NCBI RefSeq assembly: GCF_029541745.1 | Contig: NZ_CP089746.1 | Location: 372,001 to 436,000, forward strand | DNA length: 64,000 nt | Origin: Streptomyces sp. LX-29 | GTDB taxonomy: Bacteria > Actinomycetota > Actinomycetes > Streptomycetales > Streptomycetaceae | Reading direction: 5' to 3' | Shown: positions 35,865 through 46,090 of the stretch, piece by piece | Numbering within the stretch: position 1 is the stretch's first letter | Layout: each line of letters opens with the position of its first letter | The notes under the pieces: model-generated | The model's input: only the letters and a program-made list of their open reading frames with translations | The model's database searches: none | Told to the model about the DNA's origin: nothing | Made by a program: the position numbers and the translations under genes

Positions 35865-38800
35865 GGCCGACCCTCGGAGCGCAGGGACTCAAGGAGAGCC
35901 TGCTCCAGTACCTGTCCACGACGTACGGCCTCGCCGACGAGGGCGTCCGCAAGGCGCTGCACGCCTTCCTCGGGGACGAGACGACGGGTATGTTGCGCGG
36001 GCCGTACCTTCGCCTCCGTACTCCCTTCACGCCGGCTGGCGACGGCTGGCAGCAGCACCTGGACTGGGTGCGTACGGACGGCTGGACGCCATACGCGCAC
36101 CAGGCCCGTGCCTTCGCACGGCTCACCTCGAAGGACGGGCACGTACCTCAGCCCACGCTGGTCACGACGGGTACGGGCTCCGGAAAGACCGAGTCGTTCC
36201 TCTACCCCGTTCTCGATCATTGCGCCCGCGAGCGCGCGGCCGGGAACAGCGGGGTCAAGGCGATCTTCCTCTATCCGATGAACGCCCTGGCCACCGACCA
36301 GGCGGCCCGCATCAACGGACTGCTCACCGACTACGACGAGTTAAGCGGCGTGCGTGCCGGCCTGTACATCGGGGACAAAGCGGCGACGCACTACGACCGG
36401 GTCTACACGCGCCGGCAGGACATGCGGCTGTCCCCGCCGGACATCCTGATCACCAACTACAAGATGCTCGATCTGCTCCTGCAGCGGGCCGCCGACGCAC
36501 CGCTGTGGGACGACAGCGACATCCGCTATGTGGTCGTCGACGAGTTCCACACGTACGACGGCGCGCAGGGCACCGACGTCGCCATGCTGCTGCGTCGCCT
36601 CGCCATCGCCGTCGGCGCGAACCGGCCCGGCAAGCCGCTCGGCACGATCACTCCCGTCGCCACCTCCGCGACCCTCGCCTCCGGCACCGACGCCGACGGG
36701 GTGCGGCAGCTCCTCTCCGTGGCCGGCAACGTCTTCGGTGCCGAGTTCACCGAGGACGCGATCGTCGGTGAGAACCGGCTGACGATCGACGAGTTCATGC
36801 TCGACGAGTCGATCACGGACGCGAAGTTCCTGCCCGGCCAGGCCGCACCCCCCGAGGCACTGACCGCCCTGCCTGACCCGGCCTCCGGCCCGGAGGCGCT
36901 CGCGGACCTCGCCGAGGCCGTCACCGGACGCCGTACCACCGATCCGGTCGTCCTCGGCGCCGCGCTCAAGCGCAACCGACTGACGTATGCGGTGCTGAAG
37001 GCCTTCGACGGCACGGCGTGCACCTACGACGAGGTGCTCGACGTGATGCGCCGCAGTGGGGCGAAGAGCTGGGACGAGGCGATAACGACGCGGCCGCAGG
37101 TCGCGGCGGCGGCACTCGCCCGCTTCGTCGCCCTTCTGTCCGTGGCACGGGACCCGGAGGCGCCGGCCGCGATCAGCCGCCCCTTCGTCCAGGTAGAGGT
37201 GCACCAGTGGGCGCGGTCCGTCACCCGCATGCTGAGGGGCGTGCTGCCCTGGCCGAAGGCCGAGTTCGCCTGGGACACGGTCGGGGCGGAAAGCCGGCTA
37301 CGTACGACGCCCAACACGACCACCTCTCGTGACACCAAGGTCTTCCTGCCCGCGGTGTACTGCCGCGAGTGCGGGCGCTCCGGCTGGTCGGTACTCGCCC
37401 CCGAGTCGGACCTGGAAGAGCTGAGCTTCGAGGCCCACAAGATTCGCCGGGCCACCGTCACGGCCAACAAGTCCAAGGTGCGCACCCTCGTGGCGGCCAC
37501 GGACAACGAGGCTCGCGAGGGAAACGGCCGTACCGCCATGGACCAGGCGGCGCAGAGGTCGCTGACCACGGGTGGCGCGGGCGTTCTGATGGTTCTCGAC
37601 GGTCACTCCCGCCGCCTGCGCCTGCCCGACCCCGAGGACGATTACGACGGCGAGGGCAACCCGCAGCCCGCAGGACCGGACTCGGTCTTCGTCCTCGTCC
37701 AGCTCGGGGACACCGCAGAGCGGGCCGCCAAGGACGACTGGTGCCCGGCGTGCGGCACGCACAACGCCATCCGCTTCCTCGGTACGGGCGCCGCCGCGCT
37801 CGCCGCCGCGTCCATCACCCAGCTCTTCACCGGCGGGGAGATGGACAAGCAGCAGCGTGAGACGAAGACGCTGATGTTCAACGACTCGGTGCAGGACGCC
37901 GCGCACCGGGCCGGTTTCGTCGCCTCGCGCTCGTACACCTTCTCCCTGCGGGCCCTGTTCACCAAGCACCTGAGCGAGCAGCGGTCCACCGCGCTGAACG
38001 ACCTCGTCGCCGATGTCGTCATGTCCACCACCGACCGCGAGACGCTCGCCGCCGTCGTCCCGCCGGACCTGCACGACGACGCGGGAGTCGCGCGGCTGCT
38101 GTCAGGCAAGGGACGCGGCGGGGACAAGAGGACCTGGGACCTGATCGGGGAGCGGTTCGCGTTCGAGGCCGTGATGGAGTTCGGCCACCGTTCCCGCAAC
38201 GGCCGTACCCTCGAACTGACTCGTACCGCTGCCGCCTGGGTGAGTGTCCCCGACGAGCGGGCCGCCGTCGCGATCGTACGTGCCGTCCACGAGGAGTCCA
38301 CCCACCATGGGCTGGCCCTCACGGCACACGACGACGCCCGGTATCTGGCTTTCCTGCGCGGCCTGTTGGAGCGGCTGCGTACGCGGGGAGCGGTCGGACA
38401 TCGGTGGCTGGACAAGTTCCTCGACGAGGCGGGCACGAGCCGCTACTTCATCTGGGGTGGTCGCCCGCGTGGCATGAAGGCCTTTCCCCGGGGGGTCTCC
38501 GCGCCGAGCTTCGTGCTCGCCCGGCCCAAGCAGAAGAGCGAGTTCGACTTCGCCGCCGGGCGCCTGTCCTGGTATCAGTCCTGGGCCCAGCGCTGCTTCG
38601 ACATGACCCGCGAGCAGGCCGACGAGTTCTGGGTGCGGCTACTGCCCCGGCTCACCGATGCCGGGCTGCTCGCGGCGCGCACGCCGCGCGACACGGCCGT
38701 CCGCGTCTACGGCCTTCAGCCAGGCGCAGTCCGCCTGCAGCTGTTGTCCGACGTGCAGGTCAACGAGTCGTATGTGCGTTGCCCGAAGTGCTTCTGGGAG

Positions 38801-41800
38801 CAGACTGTCCATCCCTCGTTGCTGGTGCAGTACCACGGGCAGCCCTGTCAGTCGTACCGCTGTTCGTCCGGACGCCTGGTCGCGGGCGACCGGTGGCTGG
38901 AGACCGTGGACCGGCACGACCGGGACCGCGACTACCGCGAGGACTACTACCGCAGCCTGTACCGGCGAGCCGGCACCTATCAGGTCATCACCGCCGAACA
39001 CACCGGTCTGCTCTCCAGGGGCAAGCGCGAGCGCGTCGAGGAGGCCTTCCGCAAGGGGGAGGGGTTCAACGACCCCAACGTGCTGTCCTGCACGCCCACC
39101 CTGGAGATGGGTATCGACATCGGCGACCTGTCCGCCGTCGTTCTCGGCGCCCTGCCGCGCCGTCCGGCGAACTACGCCCAGCAGGCGGGCCGGGCCGGGC
39201 GCCGTACCGGCAACGCCTTCCTCCTCACCATCCCCGACCGCTCCCGCCGCGACCTGTACTTCCTCGACCGGCCGCGGGACATGATCGACGGGCGGATCGT
39301 GCCGCCGGGCTCGTACCTGTCGGCCATCGAGATCCTGCGCCGCCAGTACACCGCCCATCTCCTCGATCTCGCGGCACGCGGCCGCCTGCTGCGCGAGGAC
39401 GGCAAGCCGCTGGCCGCCTTGTCGCGCCGCGTGGACGAGCTCTTCGGCCCCTCCGGCTACCTCGCGGACTTCACCGAGGCCGCCCTCGCCCACGGCGAGG
39501 AGCTCGTCGCGGGCTTCCTCGCGCTGTTCCCGACCGGCGTGAGCGAGACCGCTCAGGAGGAACTGAAGCAGTACGCGGTCCGGGGCATCCGCAGCGCGAT
39601 CGAGAAGGCCGAGCGGGGGTGGGAGCGCGAGAACCAGAAACTGCGCACCCGTATCCGTACCATCCGCTCGGCCATCGACGAGCTCAAGGAAGGCGACGAC
39701 GAGCAGGCACGCACCAAGGCGGAACTGGAGGCCGAGCTGGGCGCCCTCTCGAAGCAGGGAGCCACGCGTCAGCGTCAGCCCGCCCAGACCGTGCTGTGCG
39801 ACCTCGGTCTGCTGCCCAACTACGCCCTCATCGACGCCACGACCACCCTGGAGGCCACCGTCTACTGGCCCGAGGGCACCACATCCGAGGGGCGGGACAG
39901 CTACAAGTCGAAGCCGTTCTCCTACGGGCGGCCACGCAGCTTCGCCCTGTCCGAACTCGCCCCGGGCAACACCTTCTACGCCGAGGGCTACAAGCACCGG
40001 ATCACCGGCATCGACATCGTCACCGGCCGGGACCAGGACTGGCGCCACTGGCGCTTCTGCCCCTCGTGCGGCTATGTCCGCACCGAGAACGCCGAGCACG
40101 ACATCACCCCCTGCCCGCGCTGTGGGGAGGCGGGCATCGCCGACTCCGGCAGCCTGTGGCAGATCGTCCAGCCCAGCGTCGTCACCGCCCGCGACAAGCG
40201 CGAGGACGCCAGGATCGGCGACGAGAGCGACGACCGCGACCGCCGTTTCTACACCGTCATGGACATGGTCGACATCGCCCCCAAGGACTTCGCCCCGGGC
40301 AAGTCCTGGCGGCACACCAAGGAGATCTTCGGCGTCGACTACACCCGCCACGCCGTCATCCGCCGCGTCAACGCCGGACCGCTCAGCATCGGAGCCCAGG
40401 AGAACGACCAGCTCGCCGGGCGGCCCGTGCGCATCGCCCCGTTCCACGTGTGCACCGCCTGCGGAGCCGCGACCGCCGATGGACGGCCGGTCTTCGACGA
40501 CGACCGCGACGCCGTCGACAACTCCGCCAACCGCCAGCGCGAAGTCAAGCACCACACCCCCTGGTGCCCGCTGCGACGCGGCAGACAGGACGTCTCCCAG
40601 GAACCCGTCCTGCTCGCCCACGAGCTGGAGACCGAAGCCCTGCGCATCCTGCTGCCCGCCGCGACCGTCCTGGTCGAGGAGCGGGTCCACTCCTTCCAAG
40701 CGGCCCTGCGCCTGGGCGTGGACGAAGCCTTCGGCGGCGACCCCCAGCACCTGGACACCACCCTCGCCACCATGCCGGACCGCGACACCGCGGAGAAGCG
40801 GCACTTCCTGGTCCTGTACGACCGCCTCCCCCACGGCACCGGCTACCTCGACCGGCTCACCGACCCGGCAGCCTTCCGGCAGGTACTCGAGGGCGCGCGC
40901 CGGCTTCTCGAGGAGTGCCCCTGCAACGGGGAGGCCGTGCCGGCATGCCACCGCTGCCTGTACCGCTACGCCGACGAACAGCACATCGACCGCGTCTCCC
41001 GCCAGGCCGCCCTGGAGATCCTCGACGAACTCCTGGGCACCGACACCGACGCCTGGAACACCAAACCGGTCGGCAACACCGACCAGATCGGCCTCAACGG
41101 ACAGGTCGAGTCCGACCTCGAGGCGCGCTTCCTCAACGCCCTGCGTGGGTGGGCCGGCCCACGCGGCGACGCCGTCCTGGAGGAGAGCGGCGACAACAGC
41201 GCCTACCTGCGGCTCGACGAGGTCGGCACCGTCCACGGCTGGCGTCTGACCGCCCAGCGCAACGAGGGGTTCACCCGTACCGACTTCACCTTCGAACGCA
41301 CCGAGGGCCCCAAGCAGAAGATCACCGTCTACCTCGACGGACACCGCTATCACGCCACTCGCCGGCACAACCGGCTCGCCGGTGACGCCGACAAACGCAA
41401 CCGGCTCCGGGCCGAGGGGCGCATCGTCTTCCAGCTCACCTGGGACGACCTTGAAGCCTTCGAGCGGCAGACCGGCACGGCACAGGCTTCCTCAGGACGG
41501 GTGACGGCCGAGCCGGTGTGGCCGCCCTATCCGCACAGCGCCCAGGACATCGCCAAGCAGCTCCATGCCGAACGCGGTGGCGACGACCTCGTCACCACCG
41601 CGTTCGCCGATCCGATGACCATGCTCCTCGCCTACCTGCGCAGTCCGGACGACGCTGCCTGGGGCAGGCGGGCATCGGCCATGGTCGGTGGACTCCTCGG
41701 AACCGGCCAGGAGATCCTCGTCGGCAACGGCACCCCCGACCAGACCCGTCAGACGCTCGCCCTTCTCCTCGACGCCTGGGGCGGCACCGACGGCGTCGAC

Positions 41801-42568
41801 CCAGACCCCGTCCAGGGCACCGGCACACTCAACCTGTTCCGGACCCGCGACCAGTCCGGTCTCCCCGTCGCCTTTCTGGTCGACGGAGCCACCGGCCACT
41901 GGTCCGCCCTGGTCTGCCTCGACGACACAGCACCCGACCAGCTCGGCACGCCCGAGCACAAGGCACGCTGGGGCTCCTGGCTTCAGTGGTCCAACATCCT
42001 GCAGTTCCTCGCCCACGACGGAGGCGACGGTGTCCAGCTGACCACGGCCACCGCGGCCACGTGCGACACCTCGGTCCTCAAGGCCTTCGGCGGCCCCGGC
42101 GAACTCGAATCCCTGGTCGTTCAGTTCGCCACCGGCACACCCGTGCAGCGGCACCCTGTAGTGGAGGCACCCGACGCCACTCCGCTCGAAGCGACGCTGC
42201 GGGACCTGCTGTGGGACGGGGAGATCCTCGGGTACCTCGACGAGGACGAACCCGACGCCCCCCTCACCCGTCTCGCCCACGCCCTGGCTGACGGCGGCAA
42301 GAAAGCCCCTGCCTACGGCTTCGAACTCGGCGAACGCGGCTGGCTCGCCGACTTCGCCTGGAACCACGGCGACCAGCGGATCGCCGTCATGGCCGAGCCG
42401 TACGACCACGAGGACGAGGAGAGCGACAAGACCTGGCGCGCCTACCGCGACGCCGGATTCACCATCCGCTCGGCCGACGACTGGCTCGCCGATCTCGACG
42501 CCCTGCTGACCGCGCTCCCCGACGCCACCCCCCGCCCCGACTCCGAAGAACAGGGTGCCGCACGATGA
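35861..42568 (+). CDS. DEAD/H helicase-DUF1998-nuclease fusion (DrmA/DrmB-like)
   Basis: A 2235-aa protein. SF2 helicase: Walker A TGTGSGKT (103-110), DEFH (227-230), SAT motif III and motif VI QQAGRAGRR (about 1106-1114). Several zinc-ribbon pairs occur (YCRECG about 500, CPACG, CPKC, FCPSCG/CPRCG about 1400). A DUF1998 region (about 1585-1730) ends with CPCNGEAVPACHRCLYRY. Next comes a Vsr/DUF559-like PD-(D/E)XK candidate: Glu1754, Asp1808 in TDFTF, VYLDGHRYH (1823-1831). A further 360-residue C-terminal domain is unrecognised. In DISARM the helicase (DrmA) and DUF1998 (DrmB) are separate proteins. Here they are joined. The GTG 35861 start has GGAGG upstream and overlaps the methyltransferase stop by 4 nt. 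Confidence 0.87.
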   Translation: MRPTLGAQGLKESLLQYLSTTYGLADEGVRKALHAFLGDETTGMLRGPYLRLRTPFTPAGDGWQQHLDWVRTDGWTPYAHQARAFARLTSKDGHVPQPTLVTTGTGSGKTESFLYPVLDHCARERAAGNSGVKAIFLYPMNALATDQAARINGLLTDYDELSGVRAGLYIGDKAATHYDRVYTRRQDMRLSPPDILITNYKMLDLLLQRAADAPLWDDSDIRYVVVDEFHTYDGAQGTDVAMLLRRLAIAVGANRPGKPLGTITPVATSATLASGTDADGVRQLLSVAGNVFGAEFTEDAIVGENRLTIDEFMLDESITDAKFLPGQAAPPEALTALPDPASGPEALADLAEAVTGRRTTDPVVLGAALKRNRLTYAVLKAFDGTACTYDEVLDVMRRSGAKSWDEAITTRPQVAAAALARFVALLSVARDPEAPAAISRPFVQVEVHQWARSVTRMLRGVLPWPKAEFAWDTVGAESRLRTTPNTTTSRDTKVFLPAVYCRECGRSGWSVLAPESDLEELSFEAHKIRRATVTANKSKVRTLVAATDNEAREGNGRTAMDQAAQRSLTTGGAGVLMVLDGHSRRLRLPDPEDDYDGEGNPQPAGPDSVFVLVQLGDTAERAAKDDWCPACGTHNAIRFLGTGAAALAAASITQLFTGGEMDKQQRETKTLMFNDSVQDAAHRAGFVASRSYTFSLRALFTKHLSEQRSTALNDLVADVVMSTTDRETLAAVVPPDLHDDAGVARLLSGKGRGGDKRTWDLIGERFAFEAVMEFGHRSRNGRTLELTRTAAAWVSVPDERAAVAIVRAVHEESTHHGLALTAHDDARYLAFLRGLLERLRTRGAVGHRWLDKFLDEAGTSRYFIWGGRPRGMKAFPRGVSAPSFVLARPKQKSEFDFAAGRLSWYQSWAQRCFDMTREQADEFWVRLLPRLTDAGLLAARTPRDTAVRVYGLQPGAVRLQLLSDVQVNESYVRCPKCFWEQTVHPSLLVQYHGQPCQSYRCSSGRLVAGDRWLETVDRHDRDRDYREDYYRSLYRRAGTYQVITAEHTGLLSRGKRERVEEAFRKGEGFNDPNVLSCTPTLEMGIDIGDLSAVVLGALPRRPANYAQQAGRAGRRTGNAFLLTIPDRSRRDLYFLDRPRDMIDGRIVPPGSYLSAIEILRRQYTAHLLDLAARGRLLREDGKPLAALSRRVDELFGPSGYLADFTEAALAHGEELVAGFLALFPTGVSETAQEELKQYAVRGIRSAIEKAERGWERENQKLRTRIRTIRSAIDELKEGDDEQARTKAELEAELGALSKQGATRQRQPAQTVLCDLGLLPNYALIDATTTLEATVYWPEGTTSEGRDSYKSKPFSYGRPRSFALSELAPGNTFYAEGYKHRITGIDIVTGRDQDWRHWRFCPSCGYVRTENAEHDITPCPRCGEAGIADSGSLWQIVQPSVVTARDKREDARIGDESDDRDRRFYTVMDMVDIAPKDFAPGKSWRHTKEIFGVDYTRHAVIRRVNAGPLSIGAQENDQLAGRPVRIAPFHVCTACGAATADGRPVFDDDRDAVDNSANRQREVKHHTPWCPLRRGRQDVSQEPVLLAHELETEALRILLPAATVLVEERVHSFQAALRLGVDEAFGGDPQHLDTTLATMPDRDTAEKRHFLVLYDRLPHGTGYLDRLTDPAAFRQVLEGARRLLEECPCNGEAVPACHRCLYRYADEQHIDRVSRQAALEILDELLGTDTDAWNTKPVGNTDQIGLNGQVESDLEARFLNALRGWAGPRGDAVLEESGDNSAYLRLDEVGTVHGWRLTAQRNEGFTRTDFTFERTEGPKQKITVYLDGHRYHATRRHNRLAGDADKRNRLRAEGRIVFQLTWDDLEAFERQTGTAQASSGRVTAEPVWPPYPHSAQDIAKQLHAERGGDDLVTTAFADPMTMLLAYLRSPDDAAWGRRASAMVGGLLGTGQEILVGNGTPDQTRQTLALLLDAWGGTDGVDPDPVQGTGTLNLFRTRDQSGLPVAFLVDGATGHWSALVCLDDTAPDQLGTPEHKARWGSWLQWSNILQFLAHDGGDGVQLTTATAATCDTSVLKAFGGPGELESLVVQFATGTPVQRHPVVEAPDATPLEATLRDLLWDGEILGYLDEDEPDAPLTRLAHALADGGKKAPAYGFELGERGWLADFAWNHGDQRIAVMAEPYDHEDEESDKTWRAYRDAGFTIRSADDWLADLDALLTALPDATPRPDSEEQGAAR

Positions 42569-44874
42569 CCGCACGCCTCAGCCTCTACCAGAAGGCCGAA
42601 AACGAGCTCTACAAGATGGAGTCGTCGGTCAAGACGAAGTTCTACGACTTCTGTCACCAATTCCGCCTCGACCCCGATCACCCCAGCCTCGACCTCAAGC
42701 CCCTCAAGGGCGACGGCCGGATCTTCCGCGCGAAGATCGACCGTTCGTACCGAGCGCTTCTCGCCCGGGCCGGCGTCGGCGCCGATGGCATCCCGCAGTG
42801 GCTGATCGTCGCCGTCCGCCACCGCAAGGACGTCTACGAGGAACTCACCGTCGCCATCAACCGGATCACCGGTGAGATCGAGTTCGTCGACCTCGGCGTC
42901 GTCGGTCAGAGCGTCCTCCAGCGTGCGGGGGTCCAGCTCACTCCGGCTCCGGACGAGCAGGCCGTGCCGGTCGAGCCCACGCCCGCACCCGTCGTGACGC
43001 CGGAACCGGTCATCACCGCGGAACTGCTCCTCGCCGGCTGCACCCCCGAGGACCTGCGCCGGCTCGGTGTCGCCGACGCGCTCATCGATCTCGCCCTCAC
43101 CGTCACGACCGACGAGGAACTCGACCAGCTCATCGCCGGCGCCCCGCGTCTGACCGCCGAGGTCCTCACCGGCCTCGGCTCCGGCATGTCCGTGGACGAG
43201 GTCGAGCGTGAGATCACCCAGCCCGCCGCCACCGAACTCGAGCCGGGCTTCGAGGACGACATGGCGGCGGCCCTCACCCGCACCGCGGTCACCACGGTCG
43301 ACGACGACATCCGCAACGTCCTCGCCGAGGGCGACTTCCGCGCATGGAAGGTCTACCTCCACCCCACACAGCGCAAGATCGTCGAACGGAACTACGGCGG
43401 CCCCGCCCGTGTCAGCGGCGGCCCCGGCACCGGCAAGACCATCGTCGCCCTGCACCGCGTCGCCCGTCTCGCCGCCGCCCTGCCGCCCGGCCACAACAAG
43501 CCGATCCTGCTGACCACGTACACCAAGAACCTCACCGCCGATCTACGCTCCCGGCTCACATCGCTCATGGACCCGGCACTGCTCGGGCGTATCGACATCA
43601 AGCACATCGACCAGCTCGCGCAGAGCGTCCTCAACGAGAACACCGCGCCCGGCTCGCAGCGGAGTCTGATCACCGACGACCGGGCCTTGGACGTACTGCG
43701 AGAAGTGCTCTTCGAGCACGACGAGCAGCGCTGGGACGCCGAGTTCCTCTTCGACGAATGGGAACAGATCGTCCTCGGCCAGTCCCTCGCTACCCGCCAG
43801 GACTACTTCAAGGCCCGCCGCGCCGGCATGGGGCGTGCCCTCACCCGCCCCGAACGAGCCGCCATCTGGAAGCTGCTCGACCAGTTCACCCTGCGCCTCA
43901 ACGGCCTGGGCCGAGAGACCTGGGCCCAGGCCGCCGAACGGGCGGCCCGCTACGAAATGGAACGAGCCCGCAAGATCCAGATCCGTGCCGAGCGCAAGGC
44001 AGACATCGGCGGCGGCGACCTGGTTCACCTCGACGACAACAGCTCCGCAGTGCGCTACCTGCGTCATCGCTACCAGCACATCGTCGTCGACGAGGCCCAG
44101 GACCTCAGCCCCGCCCACTGGAAGATGCTGCGCGCCATGGTCGCGCCCGGCTCGGGCGACCTGTTCATCGCCAGCGACACTCATCAGCGGATCTACGACC
44201 GGCAGGTCACCCTCTCCACCGTCGGCGTCCACATCCGCGGTCGCTCCTCGAAGCTGACGCTCAGCTACCGCACCACCCAGGAGATCCTCGACCAGGCCGC
44301 CAAGGTCGTCCGCGGGGCCACCTACGACGACCTCGACGACGGCACCGACACCCTCGACGGCTACCACTCCCTGCTGCACGGCCCTGCCCCCGAGTACGTC
44401 GCCTGCGCCGACTGGGCCGACGAGATCGCCCAGCTCGCCAAGGCTCTCAGGCAGTGGCGCGCTGACATCACCGAGCCTGCCGCGGACGGCACCGTACGTG
44501 ACCCCAGCGGCACCCTGGCCGTCTGCGTCGCCGACGGTGAGATGGCGGGCCGCGTCGCCACCGACCTGGAGATGAAGCACGGCATCACCACAGCCACCCT
44601 CACCAAGGACGGCCCGCAGGGTGCGGGAGAAGTCCACATCGGCACGATGCACCGGTTCAAGGGGCTCGAGTACCAGGCGCTCGCGATCATCGGTGCGAGC
44701 GACGGCATTCTTCCCCGCACCGCTGTCGTCGAGCAGTACGAGAAGACCGACCCCACGCGGTACGAACGCGAGCTCAAGAAGAGCCGCAGCCAGCTCTTCG
44801 TCGCCACCACCCGAGCCCGCGACGCGTTGCGCATCTCCTGGCACGGCAAGCCCAGCCCGTTCCTCCCCTTGTAG
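42565..44874 (+). CDS. UvrD-like helicase with RelE-like N-terminal domain
   Basis: A 769-aa SF1 helicase: Walker A GGPGTGKT (285-292), DEAQD (509-513), LSYRTTQEI and a C-terminal GTMHRFKGLEYQAL plus VATTRARDAL. The first about 100 residues (KFYDFCHQFRLDPDHPSLDL, FRAKIDRSYRALL, HRKDVYEEL) look like the RelE/ParE toxin fold, followed by a helical linker with two repeats. Such fused proteins are known as a distinct UvrD subgroup. The domain may bind RNA or ribosomes, or merely be structural. The start ATG overlaps the previous stop by 4 nt. It ends the coupled block. Confidence 0.87.
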   Translation: MTARLSLYQKAENELYKMESSVKTKFYDFCHQFRLDPDHPSLDLKPLKGDGRIFRAKIDRSYRALLARAGVGADGIPQWLIVAVRHRKDVYEELTVAINRITGEIEFVDLGVVGQSVLQRAGVQLTPAPDEQAVPVEPTPAPVVTPEPVITAELLLAGCTPEDLRRLGVADALIDLALTVTTDEELDQLIAGAPRLTAEVLTGLGSGMSVDEVEREITQPAATELEPGFEDDMAAALTRTAVTTVDDDIRNVLAEGDFRAWKVYLHPTQRKIVERNYGGPARVSGGPGTGKTIVALHRVARLAAALPPGHNKPILLTTYTKNLTADLRSRLTSLMDPALLGRIDIKHIDQLAQSVLNENTAPGSQRSLITDDRALDVLREVLFEHDEQRWDAEFLFDEWEQIVLGQSLATRQDYFKARRAGMGRALTRPERAAIWKLLDQFTLRLNGLGRETWAQAAERAARYEMERARKIQIRAERKADIGGGDLVHLDDNSSAVRYLRHRYQHIVVDEAQDLSPAHWKMLRAMVAPGSGDLFIASDTHQRIYDRQVTLSTVGVHIRGRSSKLTLSYRTTQEILDQAAKVVRGATYDDLDDGTDTLDGYHSLLHGPAPEYVACADWADEIAQLAKALRQWRADITEPAADGTVRDPSGTLAVCVADGEMAGRVATDLEMKHGITTATLTKDGPQGAGEVHIGTMHRFKGLEYQALAIIGASDGILPRTAVVEQYEKTDPTRYERELKKSRSQLFVATTRARDALRISWHGKPSPFLPL

Positions 44875-45094
44875 CTGACCGACCACGCGCAACACGTCGA
44901 GCACCCACCCCCAGCGCCCGAGTTCGGCGAAGGCGCGCTGGGCAGGAATGGAGCCTGGGACAGTACCTGGGCAACCCCCGGTCATCTTGAGGTACGGAGC
45001 GTCGGAAAGCGCCCTCGCCACCACCTCCTTCCACACTCCCTGCACACCTGTCCTCTGCGGCGGTCGTCTGCCGGACAGGCGAAAGGTGTTCCTT

Positions 45095-46090
45095 TTGACC
45101 ATCTACTCTCAGCACGCCAGCCGCGGGAAGGCTCAGATCCTGGCGACGTTTCAGGGTCCGGACGGTGTCGTTTCCAAGACGGTGACGAGTCTTGGCGAGT
45201 CTCGCCTTGCGGTGCCGATCGTCGACGCTCTCAATCGGATCTCCGCCTTCGCTACCGTCCCTGTCAGCGTCCACGATCGCCGGGCAGGGCGTGTGGATTA
45301 CTACCCGCGCAAGCACCTTGCGGCGCTGACCGACGCCGCTGTTCGATCCGAACTCCTCAGCGGCGCCCACAGTCTGTGGTACGAGTACGTCTGCCTGCGA
45401 CTTCACCAGGGGCTCGCCGATCTGGAAAGTGCCTTGGTCGCTCTGCCCGACACGGTCAGCAGAGCGATCCGTTCTGAACTGACGGTAGAGGAGCGCGAGT
45501 TGCGCGCGGCACTCGACGACTTCTCGGGGACTTCCTCGGAGGATGATCCGGAGCTCGAACGCCACTGGGAGTTCGACCATCCCTTCGTGAAGTATGACGA
45601 CGGAATGGACACGCTGAGCGATGAGACGCGTGAGCAGCTCGATCGTCGCGAGGCAGGGTTCACCGCGGAGGAGCGGGAGAAAGCTGTCGCCGACCTCCGG
45701 GTGCTGGTCACGGCGCACTCCCAGGATGGCTGCATATGGGCTGCGCTGGACGACCCCAGCTATCAGCTCTTTGCGGAGCCGTACGACTCTGACGGCTTCT
45801 ACCTGACGGTCCAAGCGCCGGAACCCGGCGATGAGGACGCTTCGTGGAAGATCGAGATCGGGCGTTGGGAGCCGGACGATCCTGACGAAGAGTACGGAGA
45901 TCACACCAGTGCAACAGGCAGCCCGGTGATCGACTGTGCTCTTCCTGCTGCACCGAGTGCCGACGAGATCGCCCACTTGTTGAAGTCCGTGGACGAGAAG
46001 CCGCTGCTGCTTGCCGAGTGGGCCGAGACGCCGTTGGGGAAGGTGCTCGCAGGGACGACCATGGTGGTGACCAAGCGCTACGACTCCTGA
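45095..46090 (+). CDS. Unrecognised 331-aa protein at the end of the defence operon
   Basis: I do not recognise this protein. The start is TTG 45095 with AAAGG 8 nt upstream, giving (M)TIYSQHASRGKAQILATF. The frame is open 49 codons further upstream without a better site. It is acidic, soluble and without membrane segments. Residues 120-200 are helical (LRLHQGLADLESALVAL), followed by acidic stretches (EDDPELERHWEFDHPF, EPGDEDASWKIEIGRWEPDDPDEEYGD). It lies 220 bp after the UvrD-like gene on the same strand, before a strong terminator, so it may be a component of, or immunity factor for, the system. Confidence 0.7.
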   Translation: MTIYSQHASRGKAQILATFQGPDGVVSKTVTSLGESRLAVPIVDALNRISAFATVPVSVHDRRAGRVDYYPRKHLAALTDAAVRSELLSGAHSLWYEYVCLRLHQGLADLESALVALPDTVSRAIRSELTVEERELRAALDDFSGTSSEDDPELERHWEFDHPFVKYDDGMDTLSDETREQLDRREAGFTAEEREKAVADLRVLVTAHSQDGCIWAALDDPSYQLFAEPYDSDGFYLTVQAPEPGDEDASWKIEIGRWEPDDPDEEYGDHTSATGSPVIDCALPAAPSADEIAHLLKSVDEKPLLLAEWAETPLGKVLAGTTMVVTKRYDS

